From: Stromatinia cepivora
Taxonomy: Eukaryota; Ascomycota; Leotiomycetes; Helotiales; Sclerotiniaceae
NCBI GenBank assembly: GCA_014898415.1
Contig: RCTD01000017.1
Span: forward strand, 116,001 to 180,000
Direction: 5' to 3'
DNA length: 64,000 nucleotides
Shown here: positions 26,928-40,319 of the stretch, one piece after another
How positions within the stretch are numbered: the stretch's first letter is position 1
Layout: each line of letters starts with the position of its first letter
Program-made: the position numbers and the translations under genes
The notes under the pieces: model-generated
What the model saw: only the letters and a program-made list of their open reading frames with translations
Told to the model about the DNA's origin: nothing
The model's database searches: none

Positions 26928-28149
26928 ATAATAACCTACATCGGATTCGAATTATATGATTTACACTATACAAATATATCTATAAGGAAACTATAATTGA
27001 AAAAAAAGTAGAATTAACAGTTTATAAATAAAAGAATAAAATTAACCCTGAAAAAATAATTCTTTCAAAAATATAGGATTGTTAAATTCTAAATGAGAAA
27101 GTTTTGATTATCGAAACTTCTTTACTTATATTTACCTATTATATCAAAAACAAATCATTTTTCAACAAAATCATTATTCTATTTTTTACTTTGAAAAGAA
27201 CATATCGATAAAAATCCTACTCAGGGATATAATTAATAATATTAAAAATATATTAAAATTCCAAATACAATAAAATCCCCATTTGTAAACGAATCATTTA
27301 TCTCTGCGAATAAGAAAACTCCAATCCCGAGGACAACCTTGATTAAATACAACCAATTATATTAAAGGACTTTGAATATCTTATATATCTTTAAAACTAT
27401 TTGAATATCTAAATATATATTAAAACAATAAAAAGGATTAAATATAATATACTAAATTACCATCCTTGATATTAATAATCAAAAATTTAAAATATATCTT
27501 AAAAAACTTTTAACTGAAGAATTTGAAACTTATATATTCTTTTGAAAAAAAAGAAAACCTTAAAAAGAATTATATATACTTTTCTTTTTCTTTTGAAAAC
27601 TTATTAAAGAAAAACTATAAATATTAAAAATTATCGAGAATCAAATATTGAATCAGATTCTAATAAATCGGATACTTTTCAATTAAATCATAATAATATA
27701 ATGAATAACTTTGACCTATTTACGAAATTGAATCTCCTATAAAATACTCTTTAAAGATTAAAGAATAATATTGTTAGTTTAATTATTAATCCTTTTGAAT
27801 TTATTAAAGAATTTTTTATTAATAATAACAGAAATCCTATTAAAAAAAAAGAAAAAACAAAAAAAACTAAAAAAGAAAAAAAAGTAAATTAATAACAATA
27901 AAACCCATCAAAAATTCTATTTGCTATTTATATTAAAGATTATATATATATATTCCTTATTATATTATATATTAAAAATATTATTGTCTTTATTTTCAAT
28001 AGAATCAATATATCTGATTTCTTTACAATTTGAGATACCTTGCAAATTGATTATAATATATCCAATAAGGAAATACAAATTCGATTTCCTTAATATTATA
28101 ATTATACTATTATTATCCAAATCAAATTTATATTAGAATATAATCCTAT

Positions 28150-29200
28150 TAAATATAATTAAAAAGAAAAATTGAAATTAACATTACTCCAATATTTTCG
28201 CGATTATGATATTCAATAAATAATAGATATTCAAAATTTTCTTGATCAATTTATTGATAATCAATATAATAAAAATAAAAAGGATTATAATATAAATCCA
28301 ATAATAATAAAGAATTATATTGTCAAATTTATATTTTCGGTTATTTAATTCATTGACAATTATATAATCATCGAATTCGAAATTGGAAAAATGTTCCTAT
28401 ATAATCTATATACCCAAATAGGAAAGAAGATTGTTAAACAATTTAAAATTGACCTCGATAATCCTGCTTCTATAAATTTCAAAAGAATAATAAACGAAAT
28501 CTATAAATAATATTTTTCTGAAAATTCTATCATTTGAATTTACAAAAGATCTAAATTTCATCAAATTATTGTTTCCCAAACTATATATGAATATATGAAA
28601 ACTCTATTTATCTCCGATATCAATATAAAGCCTTATTCTTAAGGATAGAAGATAAAGGATATTATAAATGAAATCATTAATCTTTTAAATAAACTTAATA
28701 TAAATTATCTAAAGGCGAAAATTAAAGGTATAAAGGACTCAAAGTTATCCTTCTCGTTATTATAATATCAAACTATTTATCGAAAAGATAATACAAAATA
28801 TAATAATTATTCTATTCAGAATAAACAAAAAAGAATTTTTCTTAATATAAATGAAACTTATAAAAAGAATTATCTTTATTATTATTATTTTAGAAAACTT
28901 TTTTATAATAATGATCATATTATAAAACAAAATTGCTTTAAAAAGATCGATAATATTAATACTAGATTATATTACTATAACGAATATAGAATCTTTATAT
29001 TTGATCCCAAAAGATATCCCAATCCTTCCTTAATCTTCAAACAAAAAGATTCCTCAAAAAACCATTAGATTGAAATATATACAAAAACTTATAGATTTAA
29101 TCAATAAAAGAAATAATTAAAGAAATCCAATACTAAAGATAATTCATTGAATTTCGGAATCTTTAATATCAAAATTGTAAAGGATATATTTATAAATAAT
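28150..29200 (+). pseudogene. Gypsy D gag-like region
   Basis: One forward frame keeps protein-like sequence with scattered RIP-type stops, for example DNYIIIEFEIGKMF and ETYKKNYLYYYYFRKLFYNN. The latter segment, followed by DHIIKQNCFKK, looks like a mutated CCHC zinc knuckle with Cys positions changed to Tyr/Phe. It lies upstream of protease, as gag should. The capsid assignment is by position and the presumed knuckle. Confidence 0.5.
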
Positions 29201-29851
29201 ATCAATCATTAAGAAAAGGAAATTATCAATATTAATACAATTATTCAATTTAAAGAAACCTTAAGGTTACAAAGCTGATCATTTAAAAAGTCCAAATCGA
29301 TAAGATGGAATAGAATTGATAAGTCCCAAAAATCGTCAAATATTCTTCGAAAAGTATTACTCAAAACAATAAATCAAATTGAAAGGGAAAGGTTAAAGAA
29401 AGAATTCTTTAATAAAGATAAAATTATAGATATTAACAAAAATAAAAAAGACAAAATAAAAGAATCTTAAAGAGAAAAGGGTTTTCCTAAATCCAATAAA
29501 AATAATATAATATAAGAAAATAGAATATTCAATTCTTATATTAGATCCTTAAAAATAAAAAAGCAAGTATTAATCATTATTTATATTACAAAATCCTTAA
29601 TAGAAATCTTAAAACGGATTTGTAGAATCGAAATCCTAATAACAATTGGAATTGTTTTTATATATATATTAGATCTTTTTAAACAAATTTTCAAGAAAAT
29701 ATTAATTATAAATATTAAAGAACGAAAAGAGCTTTTCAGAAATTCAGAAATCCTTATCGAAAAAGTTGTAATAGTTTTAATAATTATTAATTATTTAAAT
29801 GTTTTCTTTAATTATTAATTAAAAGAAATATATAATATATTTATTATCATT

Positions 29852-30160
29852 ATGATTTTTGTAGATAAAAATATCAAGATTAATAATATTATCGATTCGG
29901 GATCGATAATTAATATAATAAATCTGAAAGTTATAAAAGAATTGAGATTTATAATATATAAATATAAAGTGATAATAATTATTCTTAATAGGAATATCAT
30001 TATTTTGTATAGATTGATTAAAGATATAGAAATCAATTTTGAAAGAGTTAAGAATATTATTGATATTTTTATTTTGAATAATACTAAAGATTTATTATTA
30101 TTAGAAATGCTATATTTGTTTATAGAAAAGATCGATTTTGAATATAAAGAAGATAAATAG
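29852..30160 (+). pseudogene. Gypsy D aspartic protease fragment
   Basis: A 102-codon open stretch with IIDSGSIINIINLKVIKELR near residue 14, the retropepsin active site (Asp-Ser-Gly), and NTKDLLLLEMLYL near residue 80, equivalent to the conserved late LLLG-M/I-x-x-L segment. The first catalytic motif is intact in this copy. It would have been part of a longer polyprotein, and the start codon shown is incidental. An antisense open frame over the same bases is a shadow. Confidence 0.8.
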
Positions 30161-31079
30161 ATTATATAGATTATTAATGATAATGATATTAATAAAGCCG
30201 ATTATTAGGCAATTAGACCAAAATGCAAAATAAATGTTATAAAGATTGATCTTGAAAAATTGGGAAAAGAATAAACAATGTAAATCCTAAGGATTGTATT
30301 GATGATTTTCCAAAAATCCTAGATGTTATTAAAAATGAAAGGAAATTTGAAGAATTCATTAAAAATCATTTCCTAGAACTTTTGATTAATATTCCAAATT
30401 TTAAAACGATTTTAAATTCTATGAAGTTTAATACAAACATCGTTTGAATTGATCTTGATTTTGATATCGAAGATATATTTGATAATATTGAGGATTCGAA
30501 ACTAAAAGGATTTTAGAAATATTTTGTTGCTAATAATATTTATTTCGATTTGAAAGAATTTAAAGTAAAAAGTAATATTTGAAAAAGACTAATTGATATC
30601 AAATCCAAAATTCTTGTTTTAATCAATAATGTATATAAGAAAAAGGAGAACAAAATAAAACCTTCAAACGAAACAAAATATATTAATAAAAAGATTCCAG
30701 AAAATAATCCTAATTAATTAGAATTGGAATATACAAAATATTCTAAATATCAATCATCAAATCTCTTTTCGAAATATTTGATACTATACTTCGATATCAA
30801 ATCTAAAGATTTCCGATTGATACAAAAACGTTTAGTATTATTAGATATCGAAAATATATTTTGGGAATATAAAAAGGAATTTTTCTTTATATTATTACAA
30901 AATCGAAAAACAATATTAACTTTTGATTAAATTAAAATTGATAATATCAAACCTTTAATTACCCTGCTATAGATTATCAAGATAATACTATATAAAGTCT
31001 AACAAATTCCTGATTTCATATCCCTTAAAGTCTTTTTATTAATAATTATTGAAATGATAAAAGATCATATTAAACGAAA

Positions 31080-31870
31080 TATATTAGAGAAAGAAAAAAG
31101 ATTATACCAAAACCCTTAATACCTAATTAAAAAAAGCGAGATTGGCAAATACTATATCATTATTGCAATAACAAAAGCAAATACTATAACCCTATGAAAT
31201 ATAATATATCTTCAAACTTAAAGGAATTTATTGAACAAATAATTGGATATTCATTAATATTCTTAATTGATTTCTTTTTTGGATATAATCAAATACCTTT
31301 AAATAAAAAGAATAAAAATATCATTACTATTATAATCTTTTTTAATCTAATAAGATTCATTACTTTATTATAAAAGGCTATTAATTCGATTGCTCAATTT
31401 ACAAGGATTATATCAAGAATATTATAGGATATTATATTTAATATTATTATACTTTATTTAAATGATATTGAAGTTAAAGATCCCAGAATTTAATATAATA
31501 AAACTAAAGTTAAATCTGAATTGAAGAAGTTCGTTATCGAACATTTGAAAAACTTAGATATTATAATAGAACGTATTGAATGTGCAGAATGTATTATTAG
31601 TATCAAATCCAAATAATATTATGATAAAATCCGAATTGTAAATTATTATATCAATTCTAAAGGAAGAAGTCTTGATATTATCAAAATCATTAAAATATTT
31701 GAATGATTATTTTATTCGAATAATCATAAAATTAGAATGTTCTTTGGAATATATATCTTTTATTGATTTTGGATAAAGAATTTCGTTATTATTATAAAAC
31801 TTCTTTATATATTATTAAAGAAAAATATAGAATTCATTTAGATCGTTAATCATAATATTATAATAATTTT
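31080..31870 (+). pseudogene. Gypsy D reverse transcriptase remnant
   Basis: Forward translation shows LIRFITLLYKAINSIAQFTR followed by IISRIL, then IILYLNDIEVKDP. The last corresponds to the YLDDI catalytic box, with the first Asp read as Asn. A later segment, FFGIYIFYWFWIKNF-like once a TAG is allowed for, matches the RT-RNase H connection of Ty3/Gypsy elements, which normally reads AFLG-x-x-x-Y-Y-R-x-W/F-I. Confidence 0.8.
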
Positions 31871-31899
31871 ATTGAAAAACAAATTAATTTTGGCCCTAA

Positions 31900-32310
31900 T
31901 CCTTTTTCTATTGATTTATTTATTTAAAGCCAGAATCATTATATTCGCTATCGATACTAACTTAATAGGATAGAGAACTGTTCTAGGTCAAATATACGAT
32001 GATAAGCCTCGTATTGTTATTAAATATAAAAGCAATATATGGAATCATATTGAACAGAATTATAATATTATTAAAAGAGAATATAAAAAAATACTCAAAG
32101 TTCTATAAAAATACAAAAGAGACCTTTATAATATTCATTTCCTTTTAGAAATTGATATGAATGTATTTATAATTCAATTAAATAGAATAATTATAGATTT
32201 ATTTAATACTTTGATTACAAAATGAATTACTTGGATTAGGCTTTTCGATTTTAATATTAAGTATATTTCTGGAAATAAAAACATTGTTATAAATATTCTA
32301 TTACAATAAT
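31900..32310 (+). pseudogene. Gypsy D RNase H remnant
   Basis: Contains IIFAIDTNLIG, the first-Asp region of Gypsy RNase H, then NIWNHIEQNYNIIKREYKKI and LFDFNIKYISGNKNIV, matching the ERNYP/E-x-x-K-E region and the V/I-x-G-K/N-x-N/H-x-x-A/V-D end. Read-through requires only a few RIP-type stops. Confidence 0.8.
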
Positions 32311-32819
32311 CATAAATTGCTTCGAATAATATTGATAAGGAATATAAAAAAGATATTGATGATTCGATTATTACAGATTTAAATTCATTACAAATAGATC
32401 TAATAATGAATATAAATAACTTCAAAATTTTAAAACTATTTTAAATTTTAAAAAACGAAAATAAAAGAATACAAATGATTATTTAATTTATCATTATATT
32501 ATAAAAACTTAAAAATATATTAATAAAAGATTAATAAATTTTCAAAAAGGAAATTCTTAATTTCTATATAAAGGATTATTATTTATTCAAAATCCGGGGA
32601 AATGGATTATTTTTTGTTTATATAATAACAAATGATGATCTAATCGAAAAGGCAAAAATTATAATTCGAATATATAAAGAATTGGATTATAAAGATCTAA
32701 AATCATTATATACTAAAATGTATAATTGTTATTAATAAAATAAAATATACAAAGATATAAAAAATTGAATGATTTTTTATTCTGTTTATTAATTCAGATT
32801 GTTCAAATAAATAAATAAA

Positions 32820-33750
32820 TTAATAATTACTATTTGGGCCTCAAATATTTGATATAAAGTTAATATAAATATTACAAAAATACCTAACGATTATAGATTT
32901 AAATATTTCATTATTCTATAAAAAGATCTGAATGGTTAAATGAAATTTAAAACTTTATAGAATACTATTTCGGAAATGATTATTAAATTCCTTTATAAAA
33001 TAGTTTATTATTATAATCTTTTTGAAGAAGTTATTATAAATAAAGAGTCTGAAAACAAAGGTATTATATTTATTTATTATAAAAAGTATAGAATCAACAA
33101 AATCAAAATATCAATTTATTATTCATAAATTAATGAAATAATAAAAAAAGATCATTATTCTATCACAAAAATACTTTTCTGTTTGTTATAAAGAAGGCAT
33201 AAATAATCTGAATAATTGGAAATAATATTATTTATTAATTACATTTCAATTTACAAATCGATAAACAAAATATTATTTGAATTGATTTATAAATAGAAAA
33301 CTATATTACTTTTTGAAATTATATATATAATTTGAAGGATCCTTGATTGGAAAAGTATATGAATTTAAAAAGATTTATTGATTATTAAAATATAATAATT
33401 AAAAATATTAGATAAAGATATTAAAGAAGCAATTCTTTATAAATAGTATTACAGAAAAGATAGTAAATTTCGATATAATTTTGATTATAAAATATTGGAT
33501 AAGAATATTCGAATTGGAGATATAATTCTATATTACAATCTCTGATTAAAAATCGATATATTTTATAATACAAAACTTGTTTTCAAATAATATAGATTTT
33601 ATAAAGTAATAAAGAAATTGAAGGGTCTTTTTATATATATTCTTGAAAAAATAAATAATATTTTGTTTGATGAAATCTATATAAGTATTTATTTTAAGAA
33701 ATATATTTTGTATTTAAATCTTTTTATAGATAACAATTCTAAAGATTTAT
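32820..33750 (+). pseudogene. Gypsy D integrase remnant
   Basis: Translation includes KIPNDYRFKYFIIL, then LFEEVIINKESENKGI (the second catalytic Asp region, normally VSDNG/VDGGPEN), KYRINKIKISIYYS and, near 33.6 kb, RFYKVIKKLKGLFIYILEK. The last is the C-terminal GPF/Y-type domain of Gypsy integrases. No chromodomain follows. Confidence 0.75.
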
Positions 33751-34206
33751 ATAAATGAATAAATCAAAAGAACTGAGTTTCTAAATATTCATAATCTTCT
33801 AAATAAAAAATGATAAATAATTAAAGATTATTTTTTGTTTAATTATAAAACGATATAAAATTAAAAGAAAAAGAATAAATATAATAAATCAAAAAGGAAT
33901 TGTTGTTATAAACTTCTGATTATTAATTAAAAAGCTTGATAAAGAAAGCTTTATAATCCTTGGGAAGGGAAGGGTATTTGAATTCTTTTTGAAAAAAATT
34001 TATAATATTATCGATCTCATTTTTAAACAATTTATAAATAATTCCTGAACAATATTTAAATAATTCAATATTTTCTCTTTAAATCTGTTTTCTTTAAAAA
34101 CTTGATTTGAAATTATCAATTCTTTATTTATATTCATTTTATTATTCATACAAACTTTTATTTAAATTTTGATATAATATTTGAAGAAAAATCTAGTTAG
34201 ATTATA

Positions 34207-35585
34207 TAGTAACCGTGCATTTATATTACCCCAAAACCTTAAAAACGCGTAAATTTCGTGAATTGAATTTCAACTTTTTTTATTATTTATTTATCAATAG
34301 TATCACAATATATTTCCAGAATCTTGAATATTGAAAAAGAATTAGCTTTTAAGTATCTTATTTCATATTTATATAGCAAAATTATTGGCAAAGCTTTTAA
34401 TAGCTTTAATCCTTATTATATCACAATTGATCTTAATCTCGAAACACAAACCATTCGCTATACTCTACAGCAAAATGTATTATATAATAAAAGAATGAAT
34501 CTATTTTATATTCCTTGAATTAAATTTTATATAGAAAAAGAAAAACATATATTAATTCGATATATTCGATTATATTCAAAATCAATTTATATATAAACAA
34601 AAACAGTTGTAAATTTTAAATATAATATTTCTACTATTAAAAAGATTTTGAAGGTTTATAGAATCATCAATTGAAAATATAAAAAGCAGCCGGAACTTAT
34701 TCAGGTATATATACTCAAATAATTTGTATGATATTTAATATATAAAGGATTGATAATAAAAAAATAAGAATTAATTGTATAAAATAATAAATACTTTATA
34801 AAACAGGAACAGAATAAAAAAAAAGAATAATACTTTTATATTTCTGTTTAGAAATGAGAACCTAGAATAATTCAAATATATAATATAAATAAGAATATAA
34901 AAGTTATAATCTAAAAAGGCTTTTAGGATTTTGGAAAAAGCAATCTATATATAATAGATAGAGATTTTGAGAATAAGAAATATAGATATAATATTAACTT
35001 ATATCTCAAGGTCCTCAATATTGAAGTAGGCTTTACTTTTGAAAGATTGAATCCAGAATATAAATTTATATAGAATAATACTTCTATTTATTATACCTAT
35101 AAAATACAGGATTAGTTTCAAAAAAAAGGGATCCCAATATTAAAGGATTGGCCTTTTTATTCTCCTGATTTCAATTTTATTGAATATATTTGATGAATTT
35201 AAAAAATGAAATTATATAAGATGTTTCTTGATATTGCAATCAATAAAAGCAAATCGGAATATATTAAACAAAAATTAAAGAATTATTTACAAACAACTTG
35301 AGATATATTAAATCAAGAATTATTCGATAAATTAGAAACGAATATACTTAATAGAATTGAGGTTTATATTATAGTAAAGGATTGATATACAAAATATTGA
35401 TTAATTATAGAACGATAAGGATTTGAATTTTTTTTGAAAAATAGTATAGATATAGAACTTCAATATATTCAAATTTTAGATTATAATAATTAATGATTGA
35501 TTTTATAATTAAATTGAAAGATAGATATTGAATATATAAAAAAACTGAAATTAGGTTGTGGGGTAATATAAGTTGACTAGTACTG
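34207..35585 (+). mobile_element. Tc1/mariner element copy 2 (1,379 bp), in Gypsy D
   Basis: Plus-strand copy with ends TAGTAACCGTGCATTTATAT (consensus CAGTAACC) and ...TTGACTAGTACTG, with TA on both sides (34205-34206 and 35586-35587). Terminal repeats of about 30 bp are imperfect inverted copies that share CTTATATTACCCCA. It encodes a degraded transposase on the plus strand and is the fourth level of nesting (F, C, D, mariner). Confidence 0.92.
34324..35230 (+). pseudogene. Tc1/mariner transposase remnant
   Basis: The first 64 codons (34324-34518) are open and include FNPYYITIDLNLETQTIRYT, consistent with the N-terminal HTH of a Tc1-like transposase. Near 35.15-35.19 kb the translation gives ILKDWPFYSPDFNFIEYI, the signature around the last catalytic Glu of DDE Tc1/mariner enzymes (usually W-P-x-x-S-P-D-L-N-P-I-E). 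Stops between these two segments make it inactive. Confidence 0.85.
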
Positions 35586-35587
35586 TA

Positions 35588-38500
35588 GTCTTTTGTTTTA
35601 TTAACAATAACACCCCTTTTCTTATTCGATATAAGAATCATTCCTTCAATAATGAAATCGAAGTATTTGCATTTATTAAAACTTTTGAAATTAAAGAAAA
35701 ATATAATACTCTTGAATAATAGTTTAATTATTTTATAAATATTACTAATTTTATTAAAGACTTTATAAATGAAATAAAAGATCGGATTGAAAATCAAAAG
35801 CTTTATAAAACGACTGGTTTCTCCAAAGCTGGTTATTTTGTTAAAAACAATAATACAATTCAATTTATTAAACAATATTATAATAGAACTAAAAAAGATT
35901 TTAAAAATCTCAAAAGAATTTGAATAATCATTTAAGGAAAAGTTTTCGTTTATCTTTAATTAGAAAATATAAATTTAAATAATATTTTAACAAAAACGAA
36001 TATAGTTTATTATATTTTTTATTTCAATTTTCAAATCCTTATAAAATTTCTGAATAAATATATAATCGAATATCTTATATAAAAAAAAAGTAAAGAAATC
36101 AAAAAATATAGTTCTATAGATTTCTATATTATATATAAATTCATTACAAAAGTCGATATAAAGAATAAAAAAGATTGGATATTTTTCCTTTACAATTTTA
36201 TATAGAATCTTATCTTCAAAATCTATAAATTTACTTTCGATAATTTCGGATTTCTAAAAAAATATTATAAAGGCAAAAACTCTTCCGAAATTCAACAAAA
36301 GGATAAATCTATCTGTAAAATGATTATTATAGAAATTGTTCTAATACTCTTTAATAATAATAATAATGAAGAGGAATTTAATACTGAAGAACGATTGAAA
36401 GTAATTGCTATATCAGATACCCCTTGTATATACCGATTTTTCTATTCTTAAACGATTATACCAATTTCGGAATTTGCAACCACGAATATTGATAAATGAG
36501 AAAAGAAAGATTATCATTTTGATCTCTCGAAAAAAGCCCCTTTTTATTTATTTATTCTGAATAGATTCGTATTTTATCGTTGTATAATTGATTATAATAC
36601 TGAATTTATTTCAAACGATAATGATTTAGTTTCCGATAATTTTAAAACAATCTTAAATTCTTTATAGAAGTTGAAAAACTGTTTTTGCAATTTAAATTAT
36701 CAATTTGAAGAGGGATAATACTTTTTAATGGACAACGAATATATTACTGATCAAATAAAATGGAAAGTTGTTGTATCGCTAAAAAAGCAAATCATCATGG
36801 ATATTCTATATATATATCATTTATATACCTTAACAAAACTTTTCGATTTAAAATCGAAGTATATTTCGATTAAGGAATTATAAAACAGATTAACTATTAT
36901 TATTAAAAACCAAAAGTGTATTAATGAAATAAGATTGATAAAGATATTCTACCCTTGATTTTATCTATATTAATCTTTGGCTTTGAAATAATCAAAGTAA
37001 ATCTTCAGCTTCAATCGATTTGGTTTAGTAAAGAATTTCTATTCTTTTGATTTTAACAAAGTTCTCAAAGATAATCTTTTTTTATTAGAATCATCAAATA
37101 GAGAATCCTTTAAGAATTAATTTATTCTGTATATCCCTTTGTTTTAGTATATCTTCGAACAAAGAGATAGATTCGATTTGTAAAATATTTGTAAAGATAT
37201 TTTTATTATTTATAAATGATATTTCCGTCAAGTCTTTAAAGGAGATCTATTTTTGAATTGCTATTTTTCGATTATTTAACTCTTTTTAAGATACGATTCT
37301 GCTTTATAATATACTATTATTTATATTCGAAAAGATAAAGAGTTCTATTTTGTATTAATATCTTTGTTTATATTACATTTTCTTAATTATAATAAAAAGT
37401 TTAATCTTTATTATTCCTTTTTTAACCTTTTCCATTGAATTTTCAAAAGCAAACAAAACGAAACTTCAAAAAGAATAATTATTATAATCAACTTTTCTAA
37501 ACCAAAAGAATCAATTAAAAGTTTTTATAAAGAATATCAAATCCTTTTTCCTTATAAACTAAAGAACAACAATAATTTAATTCAGAAATTCCTAAAAAGT
37601 ATTTTTTTATTTATCAATTATAATATAATTTTAATTAGATAACAAAAAAAAAAGCTTTCCAGAAAACCAAATAAAAAAATCAATTTTATTAAAAAATTCT
37701 AGCTAAATCTAAATCCCGAACAATTATAATTCGATTAGATATTATTTTAAAATATATTAATTCTTCTGAATCCTATAAATCGATTTTAATATTGATCTTT
37801 TATTTAATTATAATTTCAAACAAAAAGAATATAAAAGATAATAGCTCTTATAAAAACCTTTGGAAATCTCTTCAAAATTAAATTGTTTTTTTAAATTAAA
37901 TGAACTTAATAAAAAAAACCTTTATATCCCTTAATCCTTTTCTTTTAATATCAATTTTGTTTTACAAAATTATCTTTTTATAATTCTTTTAGAATACTTA
38001 TTTTAAGATTTTAATATTATAAAGGGAATAACAAATAGATTATTCGAAATTAATAATAATGAATTCGAACTTTAATATAAACGATAATATAATTTTGCAA
38101 TAACGGATCTGGCCATTCAATTTGAAATATTCCAAGATAAGAAAAAGCAATAAAGAAATCGATTATTATTTATAGATTATAATATATCTTTATAAAGATA
38201 AAAAACTTTTTGTAATAAGAATTTCAAAGATGATAAATTCCTTAACAAAGAAAATATTAACAATTAAAAGATTGTGAATCTAATTGATAAAGAATCCTTT
38301 GTTAGAAAATTTCAATTTATATTAAAGAAGTTCATTGAAAAAGGAAAAAAAATCGCAAAACGAAAACCAATTCAAAATCAACCTATAATACTATTTAATC
38401 TATTCCCAATTGGACCTTTTGGAATACAAAATACCATTTCAATTTTTGATACAGATTGTAAATTAAATAGAGAATAAATGAATCATCTTCCAATAAGGAA

Positions 38501-38708
38501 ACCTTTTATAAGATCTAACAATAAAAAAAAAGATCATTTCTTTAATATTAAACAAAAACTTATAATACCAAAAGTCCTTATTCATTATTTAAATCATATT
38601 CAAGAATTATCAAAAAGTCCAATTATAAATACAAAGTCTATTACAAAACATCCAATTAAATATCCAAGAAAAACCGAAAATGAAAAGAACAATAAGAATG
38701 TTTTTTAG
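35588..38708 (+). pseudogene. Unexplained degenerate reading frame(s) between integrase and 3' LTR of Gypsy D
   Basis: From about 35.59 to 37.9 kb one plus-strand frame keeps non-random protein composition, e.g. SDTPCIYRFFYS near 36.42 kb, RFGLVKNFYSFDFNK near 37.02 kb and KSKQNETSKRIIIIINFSKP near 37.45 kb. It is interrupted almost only by TAG/TAA, which RIP creates from TGG, CAG and CAA. From about 38.04 kb another forward frame takes over and stays open, apart from similar stops, to 38708, including two adjacent open segments at 38274-38477 and 38478-38708 rich in Lys and Asn. I recognise no domain. It may be a third ORF of the element, an acquired gene or a buried older insertion. Confidence 0.45.
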
Positions 38709-38940
38709 GAATTTGAAATTTTTATCAAATTTGATAAAAAAACAACAAAAACAAATTTAAACCAATAAAAATTTGGAATATATTGTTTTTTTAAAACGAT
38801 CTTAAAAATTATTCATTATTTTAATTTGTTGATATTCTAATTGGTTTTTTTTAATCTAATTATTTTTTGATTTCTTTGATTTTTACCTTTTATAATTATT
38901 CTGAAACCAAATAAAATATATATTCCAAAAAAAGAAAAAG

Positions 38941-39232
38941 TATAAGAAAATTAGAATATTAAGGTTTAATATATAACTAATTCGTAATTATATAATTACA
39001 TAACTCTTTATAATTAGATATAAAAAAAGGCTTTATTCTCTTTTCCTTGAAAAAAATCAATCATTTTTTTATTAATCTTTTTGTATTCCATTTATATATA
39101 ATCCAAATCATTATTTAAACCTACTAATTTTACTATTTGAAATCTTTACAATATAATCTAATCAATTCCAATTCCCATTTCCTCTTACAGCATACTATCG
39201 GGACGCATGTATCTCGACCTATCTCTTTCACA
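38941..39232 (+). repeat. 3' LTR of Gypsy D
   Basis: 292-bp LTR starting TATAAGAAAATTAG and ending ATCTCTTTCACA. It keeps GGGACGCATGTATCTCGACC, which is mutated in the other copies. Copia C LTR sequence resumes at the next base. Confidence 0.88.
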
Positions 39233-39368
39233 TTATTAACTATATAGATTGAATTAAAGATCTATAATTCTAATAGGAGTAGAATTGAGATTATCCCTAA
39301 ATATGGTCTGTGCATTATTGTGATCACGTGACCTCAATTCTAATCCTATGATGGCCTCATTTCCAACA
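39233..39368 (-). repeat. Right fragment of the 5' LTR of Copia C
   Basis: Last 136 bp of the split LTR, including GATCACGTGACCTCAATTC and the terminal TTTCCAACA, followed by CTATT, the counterpart of CTATC at 19903. Confidence 0.88.
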
Positions 39369-40260
39369 CTATTTAAATAATATTTTAATATTCTCGGAAA
39401 TAGAAGAATAATACATCAAAAATATTTACAAGATTTTATAATACTTGAAGGAAATAGATTTTTAATATAAATCTAACAAATATGAATTTCGTATTATAGA
39501 AACAGAATTTCTAGATTACATTATATTCTCCGAAGATTTTAAAATGAACCCTAATAAGATAAAAACAATTTAAAAATAAGAATTATTAATTAATATAAAA
39601 GAAATACAATTCTTTTTAAAGTTTGCTAACTTTTATTGAAGATTTATCAAGAATTATTCAAAAATAACCACTCCAATAATAAAGATTATCAAGAAAAATC
39701 AAAAGAAATCAAATAAATAAAAACAGTACAAACAACTTTTAAATACCTTAAAAAAGTATTTACAAACGAATCGGTTTTTAAAATATTTGATCTAGAATTA
39801 CCAATAATTATAGAAATAAAATCCTTAAACTATACAATAAAAACAATATTGAACCAACCCGATTCGAATAAGAAATAATAACCAATTGCTTATTATTCAC
39901 ACAAATTATCACCAACCAAACTAAACTACAAAATATACAATAAAGAATTGTTAATAATAATAAATACTTTTAAGAAATAAAAAGTATACTTAAAAGAATC
40001 AAAATATATAATATAAATATATACAGATTATAAAAATTTGATTTACTTTATTATAACAAAAGAATTAAATCGATAATAGGTCCGATAATCGGAAATTATA
40101 ATTATTTATAATTTCAGAATTTTATATATCAAAGGAAACGAAAATGCTAAAGCAAATGTTTTTAATTGAAAATTAGAATATTTACAAAACAAAATATACA
40201 AATCGTACACAATATTAAAATAAGATAATAATACTTTAATTTATAATAAATTACAATTTA
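39369..40260 (+). pseudogene. Chromovirus F RT C-terminus and RNase H
   Basis: Joined to 19907, the frame reads YLNNILIFS, the YLDDILIFS catalytic box with both Asp codons changed to Asn. Then follow KNIYKILWYLKE-like, YEFRIIETEFLDYIIFSEDF and FFLKFANFYWRFIKNYSKI-like segments (thumb and connection). RNase H follows: an I-Y-T-D-Y-K-N-L-I-Y-F segment near 40.02 kb and LYIKGNENAKANVF near 40.13 kb, matching the HKNL and KGxxNxxADxLSR ends of the domain. Confidence 0.85.
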
Positions 40261-40319
40261 CCGTTATTTCAGGAATAAATTATAATATTATTTAGAATTA
40301 AAAAAAAGTTTTTAACAGT

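Larger units (their letters stand above)
26636..39232 (+). mobile_element. Large Ty3/Gypsy element D (12.6 kb), nested in a Copia LTR
   Basis: Plus-strand Gypsy element with 292-bp LTRs at 26636-26927 and 38941-39232, inserted in the 5' LTR of Copia C with a TTAT duplication (4 bp, or 5 bp if one terminal base was lost). Order: gag-like region (about 28.1-29.2 kb), protease (29.85-30.16 kb), RT (31.1-31.87 kb), RNase H (31.9-32.3 kb), integrase (about 32.8-33.75 kb). A mariner (34207-35585) lies further right. Without it the element is about 11.2 kb, much longer than the 5-7 kb usual for fungal Gypsy elements. The excess is mostly at 33.8-38.9 kb. Confidence 0.88.
19908..39368 (-). mobile_element. 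Ty1/Copia copy C, split by a mariner and by Gypsy D
   Basis: Minus-strand Copia copy. The 3' LTR is 19908-20073; the 5' LTR is split as 26602-26635 and 39233-39368 by Gypsy D. Removing the mariner (25112-26490) and Gypsy D gives 5,479 bp, matching copies B and E. The flanks are CTATC (19903-19907) and CTATT (39369-39373), the same 5-mer apart from one C/T change. RNase H, RT and integrase lie in that order from left to right on the minus strand (about 20.1-23.4 kb), with gag around 24-24.7 kb. All are degraded. Confidence 0.9.

Noticed and set aside
35405..35875. 156-codon minus-strand open frame
   Set aside because: It crosses the right end of a mariner element into Gypsy D, so it cannot be an ancestral gene; chance openness in AT-rich DNA.
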